DNA from: an uncultured Akkermansia sp.
Lineage (GTDB): Bacteria; Verrucomicrobiota; Verrucomicrobiia; Verrucomicrobiales; Akkermansiaceae
DNA: 64,000 nucleotides
Assembly (NCBI GenBank): GCA_947629715.1
Contig: CANRET010000002.1
Coordinates: forward strand, 1 to 64,000
Reading direction: 5' to 3'
In this document: positions 1 through 6,298 of the stretch, piece after piece
Layout of the letters: every line of letters starts with the position of its first letter
How positions within the stretch are numbered: the first letter of the stretch is position 1
Program-made: the position numbers and the translations under genes
Notes under the pieces: model-generated
Told to the model about the DNA's origin: nothing
The model's database searches: none
Seen by the model: the letters and a program-made list of their open reading frames with translations, nothing else

Positions 1-2
1 CT

Positions 3-308
3 CATGCCCCGGCTGTCATTCACTCCGTCCCAACAGGACGCTTAGTCGTATTAGAGGACGGGAAAGTGCAGCGGGAGGGTATCCAACCCTACGGTCGAGA
101 TGTCAATTCAATCATGAGGGAGGTCATGGATGTCTCCACGCGTCCCGAACCTATCAAACAGAAATTTGCTGACTATTACAGCAGGATGGACGAAGAAGAC
201 TACGAAACAGCTGAAAAGATATTGGATGATTTGGCCTCTGATCTTGGGGAAGATGATACCGAGGTAACCTCCTGCCGGGTAAGTTTACAATTGGAACGTT
301 TGCCATGA
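3..308 (+). CDS. PtuA-like AAA ATPase, C-terminal end only (cut by window edge)
   Basis: The reading frame is open from base 3, so the 80-residue ORF in the track is only the visible tail of a longer protein that begins outside the window. The tail contains YGRDVNSIMREVM followed by an acidic helical stretch (EEDYETAEKILDDL). From memory this resembles the C-terminus of the AAA/SMC-like ATPases that pair with an HNH protein in Septu and retron-Ec78-type systems. Its stop overlaps the start of the HNH gene by four bases (ATGA), indicating translational coupling. The nucleotide-binding motifs are not in view, so the ATPase assignment rests on the tail and on the partner gene. Confidence 0.6.
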   Translation, partial: HAPAVIHSVPTGRLVVLEDGKVQREGIQPYGRDVNSIMREVMDVSTRPEPIKQKFADYYSRMDEEDYETAEKILDDLASDLGEDDTEVTSCRVSLQLERLP

Positions 309-961
309 TTTACATCCGAAAGGGAAAGGAACCAAGAGAATTGCAGGAGTTCAGGAATCAAGTCGATTCTGAGTACGGGAACATGCCTGGGAAGGTGAAG
401 AAGATCCTACTTGCTGCTCTGTGTGCAGAGCAGCACGGTTTATGTGCCTATTGTACGTGCCGCATACCGGAAAAAGCTGCTGAAAAACGTCTCCAGGGAC
501 CGATGACGATCGAGCATTTTTATCCACAGCACCCGGACAACGGGAAGAGGCAGGCAGCTATGGATCTCAAGTACAAAAATATGCACGCCGTTTGCTCAGG
601 AAACCGTGGCTGTGGCAAGGAAACGGCTCTTACGTGTGATGCAAGGAAGAAGGACAAAGTAATACAACTCAACCCTTGTAATGAGGCAATTATTTCCCAA
701 CTTTATTATCAAAGTGACGGAACAATACGTGCTAGAGATCCAGAATTGGACGGTGAACTGAAGTTTGCCTTAAATCTGAATTGTCCCGAGCGATCGTTAC
801 CGCAAAATCGTAAAGCGGTTCTTACCGAGATACAAAGGAGGTTACCCCAAGATTCTGATTTCAGATCGGAATGCTCAAAGTGTTTGGATTCCTTGCTCAA
901 AAAACCGACACCTTTTTGTGGTATGGCCGTAGAATGGCTAAAGAAAAAAGCGGGGAAATAG
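305..961 (+). CDS. ptuB: PtuB-like HNH endonuclease (TIGR02646-type)
   Basis: A 218-residue protein with an HNH/McrA-type zinc-finger nuclease signature. The first CxxC pair is in GLCAYCTCRI (about residues 47-56), followed by the IEHFYPQ motif (about 73-79) that supplies the HNH His, and further cysteines in VCSGNRGCGKE. This matches the TIGR02646/PtuB family, the nuclease half of Septu anti-phage systems and of the retron Ec78 effector. The ATGA overlap with the upstream ATPase gene supports a two-gene defence operon. Length and motifs look intact, so the nuclease appears functional by sequence. Which Septu subtype, or whether a retron lies further upstream, cannot be decided from this window. 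Confidence 0.72.
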   Translation: MIYIRKGKEPRELQEFRNQVDSEYGNMPGKVKKILLAALCAEQHGLCAYCTCRIPEKAAEKRLQGPMTIEHFYPQHPDNGKRQAAMDLKYKNMHAVCSGNRGCGKETALTCDARKKDKVIQLNPCNEAIISQLYYQSDGTIRARDPELDGELKFALNLNCPERSLPQNRKAVLTEIQRRLPQDSDFRSECSKCLDSLLKKPTPFCGMAVEWLKKKAGK

Positions 962-968
962 TTTCTGA

Positions 969-1097
969 ATCCAGCTGCTGCGAGGGGAGATAAACAAAAA
1001 AATCGTTGAACAAGCAAATAAGCTGACGGAGCTTGAAAAGACAATAACCGACTTGGGAACAACTCTGACCGGGCAACCACTACACGAAAGCAACTAG
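969..1097 (+). pseudogene. possible remnant: 3' end of an unidentified gene
   Basis: A 42-codon stretch is open from a stop at 966 to TAG at 1097 and reads as a charged coiled-coil tail (KKIVEQANKLTELEKTITDL). There is no ATG and no ribosome binding site. It looks like the 3' end of a lost gene, perhaps from the same defence island. It could equally be chance. Confidence 0.25.
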
Positions 1098-1120
1098 TCC
1101 CCACAGGGAAGAGCGGTGTG

Positions 1121-2203
1121 CTATGGCGTTTCAATTACAAAAAAAGGTTTGAGCCTGGGGACAAGCCAACCTTCTATCAGATGATACTCAATGAGCACGA
1201 GAGGGACAACCGCTCCCAAAATGATCCATGCACACGTGTGCCCAGACATCCCAAAGTTGCGGTTGCAGTGGAAGTAGGCCACCAGCGCGCCTTGGGTAAG
1301 CAGTAAAGAGTATGTATAACGGGAGAGGTACGTAACTCCGCTACAGCGGTTCAGTACGGCAGAGATGATTCCCCAGCTGCGCGACGCTGAAATGAGCAGT
1401 GCAGCTACAGCCAGCTCCATCGCGATCGGGTCGTATTTCACTCGAGACGACCAACACATGTATCCCACCAGCATATATAGTGCACCCAACTCCAAGACGC
1501 TCGCAAGCACTCGCAAGAAGACCGTTCGGCGCAGGTTCCACCGCTCACTCAAATAAGCTGCCACCATACCCAGACCCATGCAGCTAATACCGCGTATTGT
1601 TCCACCCGAAAGAAACTCATAATAAAGACCATACGTTCCATTCCCTCTCCCTGCATGGGCGTTCCTCTCGATCCACCAACTTATAAGAATCCCCGCGATA
1701 AGCCAAATCCACGCGCTCTGTCGATTCATCGCAAACAGCCCAAGGATGAAGCAGCTCACGATGAAGTAAACACCCACGAACCAGTCAGACCACCCTACGA
1801 GTGCCGTCGCGACTCCGTGCCCCGCAGCCGGGAAAAACGTGAAGGGGAAGTTCCACCAAAAACGACACCCCACAGATACTAACAGAGCATAGAAGAAGAT
1901 GATCCCCGGCATCAGCCGTATCCACAGCTTACAAATGCCTTGGCATACAGTACTCGCTTCAACTTTCATCGCCTTTCGGTACAGGAAAAAACCGCCCATG
2001 ATGAAAAAATACATCACTGCCATTTGCAGACGCCACACCTGTGTATTGCACAGTCGCAGCACACTTCGCTTCAGCTCCGGATCAATCCAATCCCCCACAT
2101 GCACCAAAAATACCGATAAAATCAGAAATATTCGCAAGAACTCTACGAAATAGATACGCTTTCCTTTGGTAGTCAGTTTTTGTTCGTCACTCATTGCGTC
2201 CAT
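1121..2203 (-). CDS. acyltransferase 3 family integral membrane protein
   Basis: A 360-residue polytopic membrane protein. The N-terminal segment (IYFVEFLRIFLILSVFLVHVGDW, about residues 17-39) is typical of Acyl_transf_3 proteins, with the family His in the first membrane helix. About nine to ten further hydrophobic segments follow, and the end is basic. The family O-acylates extracytoplasmic carbohydrates or is related to such enzymes; the substrate cannot be read from sequence. ATG 2203 was chosen; a second in-frame ATG lies at 2194. The MITE described next ends 22 bp upstream of the start and may separate the gene from, or supply, its promoter. It is an accessory gene between the defence pair and an IS. 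Confidence 0.72.
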   Translation of the reverse strand: MDAMSDEQKLTTKGKRIYFVEFLRIFLILSVFLVHVGDWIDPELKRSVLRLCNTQVWRLQMAVMYFFIMGGFFLYRKAMKVEASTVCQGICKLWIRLMPGIIFFYALLVSVGCRFWWNFPFTFFPAAGHGVATALVGWSDWFVGVYFIVSCFILGLFAMNRQSAWIWLIAGILISWWIERNAHAGRGNGTYGLYYEFLSGGTIRGISCMGLGMVAAYLSERWNLRRTVFLRVLASVLELGALYMLVGYMCWSSRVKYDPIAMELAVAALLISASRSWGIISAVLNRCSGVTYLSRYTYSLLLTQGALVAYFHCNRNFGMSGHTCAWIILGAVVPLVLIEYHLIEGWLVPRLKPFFVIETP

Positions 2204-2225
2204 TTGTTAGCCACACGCGCGAGTA

Positions 2226-2412
2226 TATCTCTTTTTAAAGGAGATGTGCTTTTAAGGTTTTAGTTTGCATTGATTATAAATGTATTATGATACATTATAG
2301 TAGATAGAAAAAGTGAGTACTCCTTCTATTTTTGACGGAAAAGAAAGGCGCATCTATTGATTTTCAATAAATTAATTCATTTTAGGGTGGACATCTCCTT
2401 TAAAAAGAGATA
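2226..2412. mobile_element. 187-bp MITE-like element with perfect 22-bp terminal inverted repeats
   Basis: Bases 2226-2247 and 2391-2412 are exact reverse complements over 22 bp (the outer end reads TATCTCTTTTTAAAGG). The 143 bp between them are AT-rich and non-coding. The outermost TA at each end could be a duplicated TA target, as left by Tc1/mariner/IS630-type transposases. No transposase is present inside, so this fits a non-autonomous miniature inverted-repeat element. It separates the acyltransferase from the full IS. Other copies in the genome would confirm it. Confidence 0.65.
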
Positions 2413-2508
2413 AGCAAGGAGCTTTCCTTCTCCACGATTATGCATCAGCCCCTCCCCTTTGTTCTGTTGACCTGTTGCATTGAATTTTGCAATGCACAGG
2501 TGCCGTAA

Positions 2509-2566
2509 TGCCTCAAAAGAAAAAGTCACCGAAGGCCGATGCCTCAAAATAAACGGTCACCCGAGA
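2509..2566 (+). repeat. IS left end: terminal repeat plus a second subterminal copy
   Basis: The terminal sequence TGCCTCAAAA...GTCACCGA (2509-2535) is followed 31 bp later by a diverged copy (2540-2566, TGCCTCAAAATAAACGGTCA). The tandem arrangement is typical of multiple transposase-binding sites in an IS end. Confidence 0.6.
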
Positions 2567-2576
2567 GCATAGCATT

Positions 2577-3791
2577 TTAGTCAGGATTTGCAAGTCTTTG
2601 CTCAGAGTTGGACTCATCAAATGACTCTTCCCTTCGTTGCCTTTGTCGTTTGATGTATTCGTAGAGCTTGCTCAATGCCTCTTCTACTTTGCGACTAAGT
2701 TCAATAGGATTGAGCCCGGTGTGTTGCTCCACGAGCTTTTTATATCTCTTTGATTCCGGGTTGAGTGCGGCAAGCAGACGCTGGTAAGGCGTCTGGGGCT
2801 TGTCGTACTTGCGACTATACTTCCCGCTGCCCTTCTCCCTATGTTTTGAAACAAGTCGCGTGCTGGCATAAAAGTGATTCGTCAGCAAGTCGTGGTACTT
2901 ATACACCTCATTGAGCAATCGGACGCATCCTTGCTCGTCAAGACGATCTTTCCCCACAAGCTCGCGCACCTTGTGGCGGTTGCGTTCCTCCGCCCTGGCA
3001 TTGTCGTTCTTGTGATAAGGTCGTGAGCGCGTCACCTTAGTCCTCTTATGCTGCTTCTTCAACCAGCCCTGCAGATGATAGTTGATAAACTCCGCTCCAT
3101 TATCCGTGTTGATGCTTCGCTTAGCAAACGGCGTCTCTCTGAATATATGTCCAAAGGCTTTGCATACCCCGTACTGTCCTTTGTTCCATACGGCTCGATT
3201 GCCTGTCCAGAGCGTATAGTCATCCGTCAATGTCAGCGTCCATGCGTAGTCTCCGCTCGCATCTGAGCCTCCATGCGATACTGTATCTGCGTAGAGGTGT
3301 CCGGGCTCTGTGATGACTCGCTGAGAGTCCACCAACTCTATACTCTTCTTAAGATTGCTCAAGCTCTCCTGCTGTGCCTTGCGCGCTCCCTGCTTAATCT
3401 TTGTAGAGCGCAGCACGCGATCCAGTGTTGCTGCGGAAATCCCCAACGCCCATTCCAGGCTCTCATACTCTATGCGTTCATCTGCCGCATAAAAGGCAAG
3501 CCACTCCGGGAGCTGAGCGACCATGCGCTTCCCGCATGGCTGTCCCATCAAAAACCAGATCTTCTTGATGCCTTGAAGCTTCTTGCGGCCTATCATTTTC
3601 CGCCTCCCTCTCTTCTTCTTGCCGGGCGGCGCTTTCTTGCTGCTCAACAGACGAATGACAGTCTTCCGATTCTTGTAACCCGCGGATTGTATGATGTAAT
3701 CGATGATTCTTGCTTTCCTGTATCGAGAGGTCACCGAGGTGTATTTTTCTCTCCACACAGAAAGTAACTCTGTTCTTGCTTGTTTGCTCAT
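2577..3791 (-). CDS. IS transposase, integrase (rve) DDE superfamily
   Basis: A 404-residue transposase. The N-terminal part is basic and helix-turn-helix-like (RKARIIDYIIQSAGYKNRKT, about residues 25-45). The catalytic core carries the expected acidic triad: Asp in LYADTVSHGG (about 168), Asp in SINTDNGAEFIN (about 230), and Glu in NDNARAEERNRHKVRELVG (about 267). The spacing fits the retroviral-integrase-like transposases of the IS481/IS1202/ISNCY type. The C-terminal tail is rich in Arg and Glu. The gene is intact and lies between matched inverted repeats, so the element may still be active. The exact IS family needs a database comparison. Confidence 0.85.
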   Translation of the reverse strand: MSKQARTELLSVWREKYTSVTSRYRKARIIDYIIQSAGYKNRKTVIRLLSSKKAPPGKKKRGRRKMIGRKKLQGIKKIWFLMGQPCGKRMVAQLPEWLAFYAADERIEYESLEWALGISAATLDRVLRSTKIKQGARKAQQESLSNLKKSIELVDSQRVITEPGHLYADTVSHGGSDASGDYAWTLTLTDDYTLWTGNRAVWNKGQYGVCKAFGHIFRETPFAKRSINTDNGAEFINYHLQGWLKKQHKRTKVTRSRPYHKNDNARAEERNRHKVRELVGKDRLDEQGCVRLLNEVYKYHDLLTNHFYASTRLVSKHREKGSGKYSRKYDKPQTPYQRLLAALNPESKRYKKLVEQHTGLNPIELSRKVEEALSKLYEYIKRQRQRREESFDESNSEQRLANPD

Positions 3792-3815
3792 CTTAAATGG
3801 TATGTGTTTGATATT

Positions 3816-3901
3816 AACCCTTTATTTCTGAGTCATCAAGCTTTCAGAAAATTCTCTGCCCTCCTTTTTAACCTCCCTTCGGTGACTTTATTTTTGAGGC
3901 A
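3816..3901 (-). repeat. IS right end: terminal repeat plus a weaker subterminal copy
   Basis: Read on the minus strand, the terminal repeat (3901-3876) starts TGCCTCAAAAATAAAGTCAC. A weaker copy, TGACTCAGAAATAAAGGG, lies inside at 3835-3818. Both IS ends therefore carry two related sites. Confidence 0.5.
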
Positions 3902-3953
3902 ATGCGGCAAATGCGTTTGCCGTGGGGTTTGTCATTGCCAAACAGAGAGGAAT

Positions 3954-4619
3954 ATGGTAGGATTCAATGGCGTGGGAGAGATTATATTATACATTCTTGC
4001 GGCCTATCTCATCGGCTCGGTGCCATTTGGCTATCTGGCCGGCAGGGTGAACGGAGTGGATTTGCGAGAACACGGATCCCACAATATCGGCGCAACCAAT
4101 GCGATGCGCGTGTTGGGACGCAAGTGGGGCGTGACGGTGTTTTTACTGGATTTCCTCAAAGGATGTCTGCCGGTGCAGGTCGTTGTGCAGCAGCTGGGGA
4201 GAGAAGTGATCAATTACAGCGAGGGGCAAGTCGGGTTGTTGCTCGGGGTGCTTGCAGGTCTGGTGCTGGGACACACCTTCACATGTTTTTTAGGATTTCG
4301 AGGAGGAAAAGGGGTGGCGACGATGGCGGGGTGTTTGGCGGGAGCCTTTCCGATGGTGGCGGCGTGGGCTGTGGGGGTGTGGTTGGTCATGATGGCGATT
4401 ACCCGTTATGTATCGCTCTCCAGTATTGTGGCGGGCGTGGCGATGGTGGTGGCTGCCTGTTTTTACTATGGGCGGGCGGATGGTGTGTGGAATCCGACGG
4501 AGTGGATGATTCCGGGGGCGCTCTTCGTGATCCTGCTTCTTGTCATTTCCCGGCATCGCGAGAATTTGCGGCGCATTGCCAACGGTACGGAACCAAAAGC
4601 TTTTTCCAAAAAGAACTGA
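3954..4619 (+). CDS. plsY: glycerol-3-phosphate acyltransferase PlsY
   Basis: An integral membrane enzyme that transfers an acyl group from acyl phosphate to glycerol-3-phosphate, the first step of phospholipid synthesis. The family motifs are visible: the N-terminal AAYLIGSVPFGYLAG helix, then REHGSHNIGATNAMR (residues about 36-50), and FRGGKGVAT (about 111-119). Length is 221 residues, close to the usual 200-220. The ORF track starts at 3780 inside the IS; ATG 3954, preceded by GAGAGG, gives the normal N-terminus. The next gene, gpsA, makes the substrate glycerol-3-phosphate and starts one base after this stop, so the two form an operon. Confidence 0.93.
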   Translation: MVGFNGVGEIILYILAAYLIGSVPFGYLAGRVNGVDLREHGSHNIGATNAMRVLGRKWGVTVFLLDFLKGCLPVQVVVQQLGREVINYSEGQVGLLLGVLAGLVLGHTFTCFLGFRGGKGVATMAGCLAGAFPMVAAWAVGVWLVMMAITRYVSLSSIVAGVAMVVAACFYYGRADGVWNPTEWMIPGALFVILLLVISRHRENLRRIANGTEPKAFSKKN

Positions 4620-4620
4620 T

Positions 4621-5634
4621 ATGCACGCACCATTTAAGAAAACAGCCATTATTGGCGGAGGCGCCTGGGGAACTGCCCTCACTCTCACCGCTGCCTGCAG
4701 TCCCGGAGACGTTGTCCTGTGGACCTACCGCGAGGAAGAGGCGGCCATCATCCGCGAGACGCGTCTGAGCCTTTGCCGCGTGACGGGCGCCAAGCCTCTG
4801 CCGCCGCACGTGCAGGTGACGAGTCGTTGGGAGGATGTCGCCGGCGCTGATCTTGTGATTGTGGTGGTGCCGAGCGTGGTGATGCGGAGCGTGGCGCAGA
4901 GTTTGGCGCAGGTGGAGTTGGCGGAGGATGCCGTGATTGTGAGCTGCACGAAAGGCATCGAGAAAGACACTTGCTTGCTCATGAGCCAGATATTGAGCGC
5001 GACGCTGCCTCAGCCTGTAGGCGTGCTCTCCGGACCGAACCACGCGGAGGATATTGTGCTGGAGCTGCCGAGCCTTACCCTGATAGGCTTTGAGGACATC
5101 GAGCTTGCCACGGCTGTGCAGCAGCGCATGAGCACACCGTTCCTGCGCATCTACACCAGCACGGATATCGTGAGCATGCAGCTGGGGGGAGCTGTCAAGA
5201 ACGTGTTTGCGCTGGCGAGCGGAATATGCGCAGGACTCGGGTTGGGGGACAATGCGCGTGCCGCCCTGGTGACGCGAGGACTGGCGGAGATGACGCGTCT
5301 CGGCATGGCTCACGGCGGCAATATGGAAACTTTCATGGGGCTTTCGGGCATGGGGGATTTGGTCGTCACCTGCTACTCCGAGCACAGCCGCAACCTGACT
5401 GCCGGTCGATTGATCGCCAAGGGAATTCCGGTGTCTGAATGCCAGCAGCGTGTGGGACAGGTGGTGGAGGGCATACCCAATACCCGATCCACCTATCAAC
5501 TGGCGCGCAAGCTGGGCGTACGCACGCCCATCACCGACGCGATGTACGAGATACTCTACGAGGCAAAACCGGCTCAGCTAGCCTTGCAGGAGCTCATGGC
5601 GCGAGATTTGCGCGAAGAAAAGCCCACCGAGTGA
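4621..5634 (+). CDS. gpsA: NAD(P)-dependent glycerol-3-phosphate dehydrogenase
   Basis: Reduces dihydroxyacetone phosphate to sn-glycerol-3-phosphate, supplying PlsY. The protein of 337 residues begins with the Rossmann dinucleotide motif IIGGGAWGTAL (about residues 9-19). It has CTKGIEKDT and LSGPNHAEDI, the usual GSFA/GPN region, and the catalytic Lys region in GGAVKNVFALASG (about 190). The LSGMGDLVVTCYS segment is characteristic. ATG 4621 was chosen because the track start (4540) lies inside plsY and the Rossmann fold would otherwise be preceded by an unrelated extension. It is cotranscribed with plsY (1-bp gap); the sigma factor gene follows after 19 bp. Confidence 0.94.
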   Translation: MHAPFKKTAIIGGGAWGTALTLTAACSPGDVVLWTYREEEAAIIRETRLSLCRVTGAKPLPPHVQVTSRWEDVAGADLVIVVVPSVVMRSVAQSLAQVELAEDAVIVSCTKGIEKDTCLLMSQILSATLPQPVGVLSGPNHAEDIVLELPSLTLIGFEDIELATAVQQRMSTPFLRIYTSTDIVSMQLGGAVKNVFALASGICAGLGLGDNARAALVTRGLAEMTRLGMAHGGNMETFMGLSGMGDLVVTCYSEHSRNLTAGRLIAKGIPVSECQQRVGQVVEGIPNTRSTYQLARKLGVRTPITDAMYEILYEAKPAQLALQELMARDLREEKPTE

Positions 5635-5653
5635 GACCCACACCCAGCACGCC

Positions 5654-6265
5654 ATGCAGCAAGAGAAAAAAAACGAAGCCGCCCCGCAGGAGTCCGTTTG
5701 GTTGGCGGAAGTGTGGCAGGAACATCGGGAACGTATCGCCCGTCTGTTGACGGCGCGCATGCCCGAGAGTCTGTTGAGGCGCATGGGAGTGGATGACCTG
5801 ATGCAGGAAACCTATCTGGCATGCGGACGGAGGATGGAGTTTCTGCGCGAGCCGGGGGAACTGCCCATCTATGTGAAACTGCGGCGGATTGCTCTGCAGA
5901 CGTTGGCCGACATGGAACGCAAGCATTTGGCGGCCGGGAAACGCGATGCCATGAAGGAAGTGGACTTGACTCCGGAGGGCTCGGATCGCACGGATTACAC
6001 GGATGCCTGGGCGCAGTTTGCCGACACCATCTCCAGTCCGCGCACTCATCTGGAGCGTATGGAGCGGCTGGAGGCGACGCGGCGGGCGCTCCGGCAGATG
6101 CCGAAGAACGACCGCGAAATTTTAGAGCTTCGCCACTTTGAGGAATTAAGCAATGCCGAGTGTGCCGCCGTGCTCGAGATCACGCAGAAAACCGCCAGCA
6201 TACGTTATGTGCGGGCGTTGAAACGTTTTCGGGATTTGTTACTGCAAGTCGGAGAAGGTCTGTAG
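5654..6265 (+). CDS. ECF-type RNA polymerase sigma factor
   Basis: A 203-residue sigma-70 family protein with region 2 (VDDLMQETYLAC, about residues 45-56) and region 4 (KNDREILELRHFEELSNAECAAVLEI, about 150-175, the -35-binding helix-turn-helix). No anti-sigma gene is adjacent; instead a membrane Ser/Thr kinase starts 33 bp downstream. That pairing is common in Planctomycetes and Verrucomicrobia and suggests control by phosphorylation or partner signalling rather than by a classic anti-sigma factor (inference). It sits 19 bp after gpsA, so it may be read through from the lipid genes. Target promoters are unknown. Confidence 0.85.
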   Translation: MQQEKKNEAAPQESVWLAEVWQEHRERIARLLTARMPESLLRRMGVDDLMQETYLACGRRMEFLREPGELPIYVKLRRIALQTLADMERKHLAAGKRDAMKEVDLTPEGSDRTDYTDAWAQFADTISSPRTHLERMERLEATRRALRQMPKNDREILELRHFEELSNAECAAVLEITQKTASIRYVRALKRFRDLLLQVGEGL

Positions 6266-6298
6266 CCACCGGACCGATTTTTACCATCGCGCTGTGCC

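Larger units (their letters stand above)
2509..3901 (-). mobile_element. complete insertion sequence with rve-type DDE transposase
   Basis: Terminal inverted repeats of 26-27 bp bound the element: 2509-2535 starts TGCCTCAAAAGAAAAAGTCA, and 3876-3901 is its near-perfect reverse complement. The element of about 1,393 bp contains a single intact transposase gene on the minus strand. No convincing target-site duplication was found in the flanks. The right end lies 52 bp from the plsY start, so the insertion may have affected the plsY promoter. Confidence 0.85.

Noticed and set aside
2471-2500. Hairpin CCTGTTGCATT...AATGCACAGG left of the IS as a terminator
   Set aside because: One-base bulge, no T-tract, and no gene ends here; kept only as a minor inverted repeat.
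3780-4619. Longer plsY start from the ORF track
   Set aside because: The extra 58 codons lie mostly inside the insertion sequence and are not PlsY-like.
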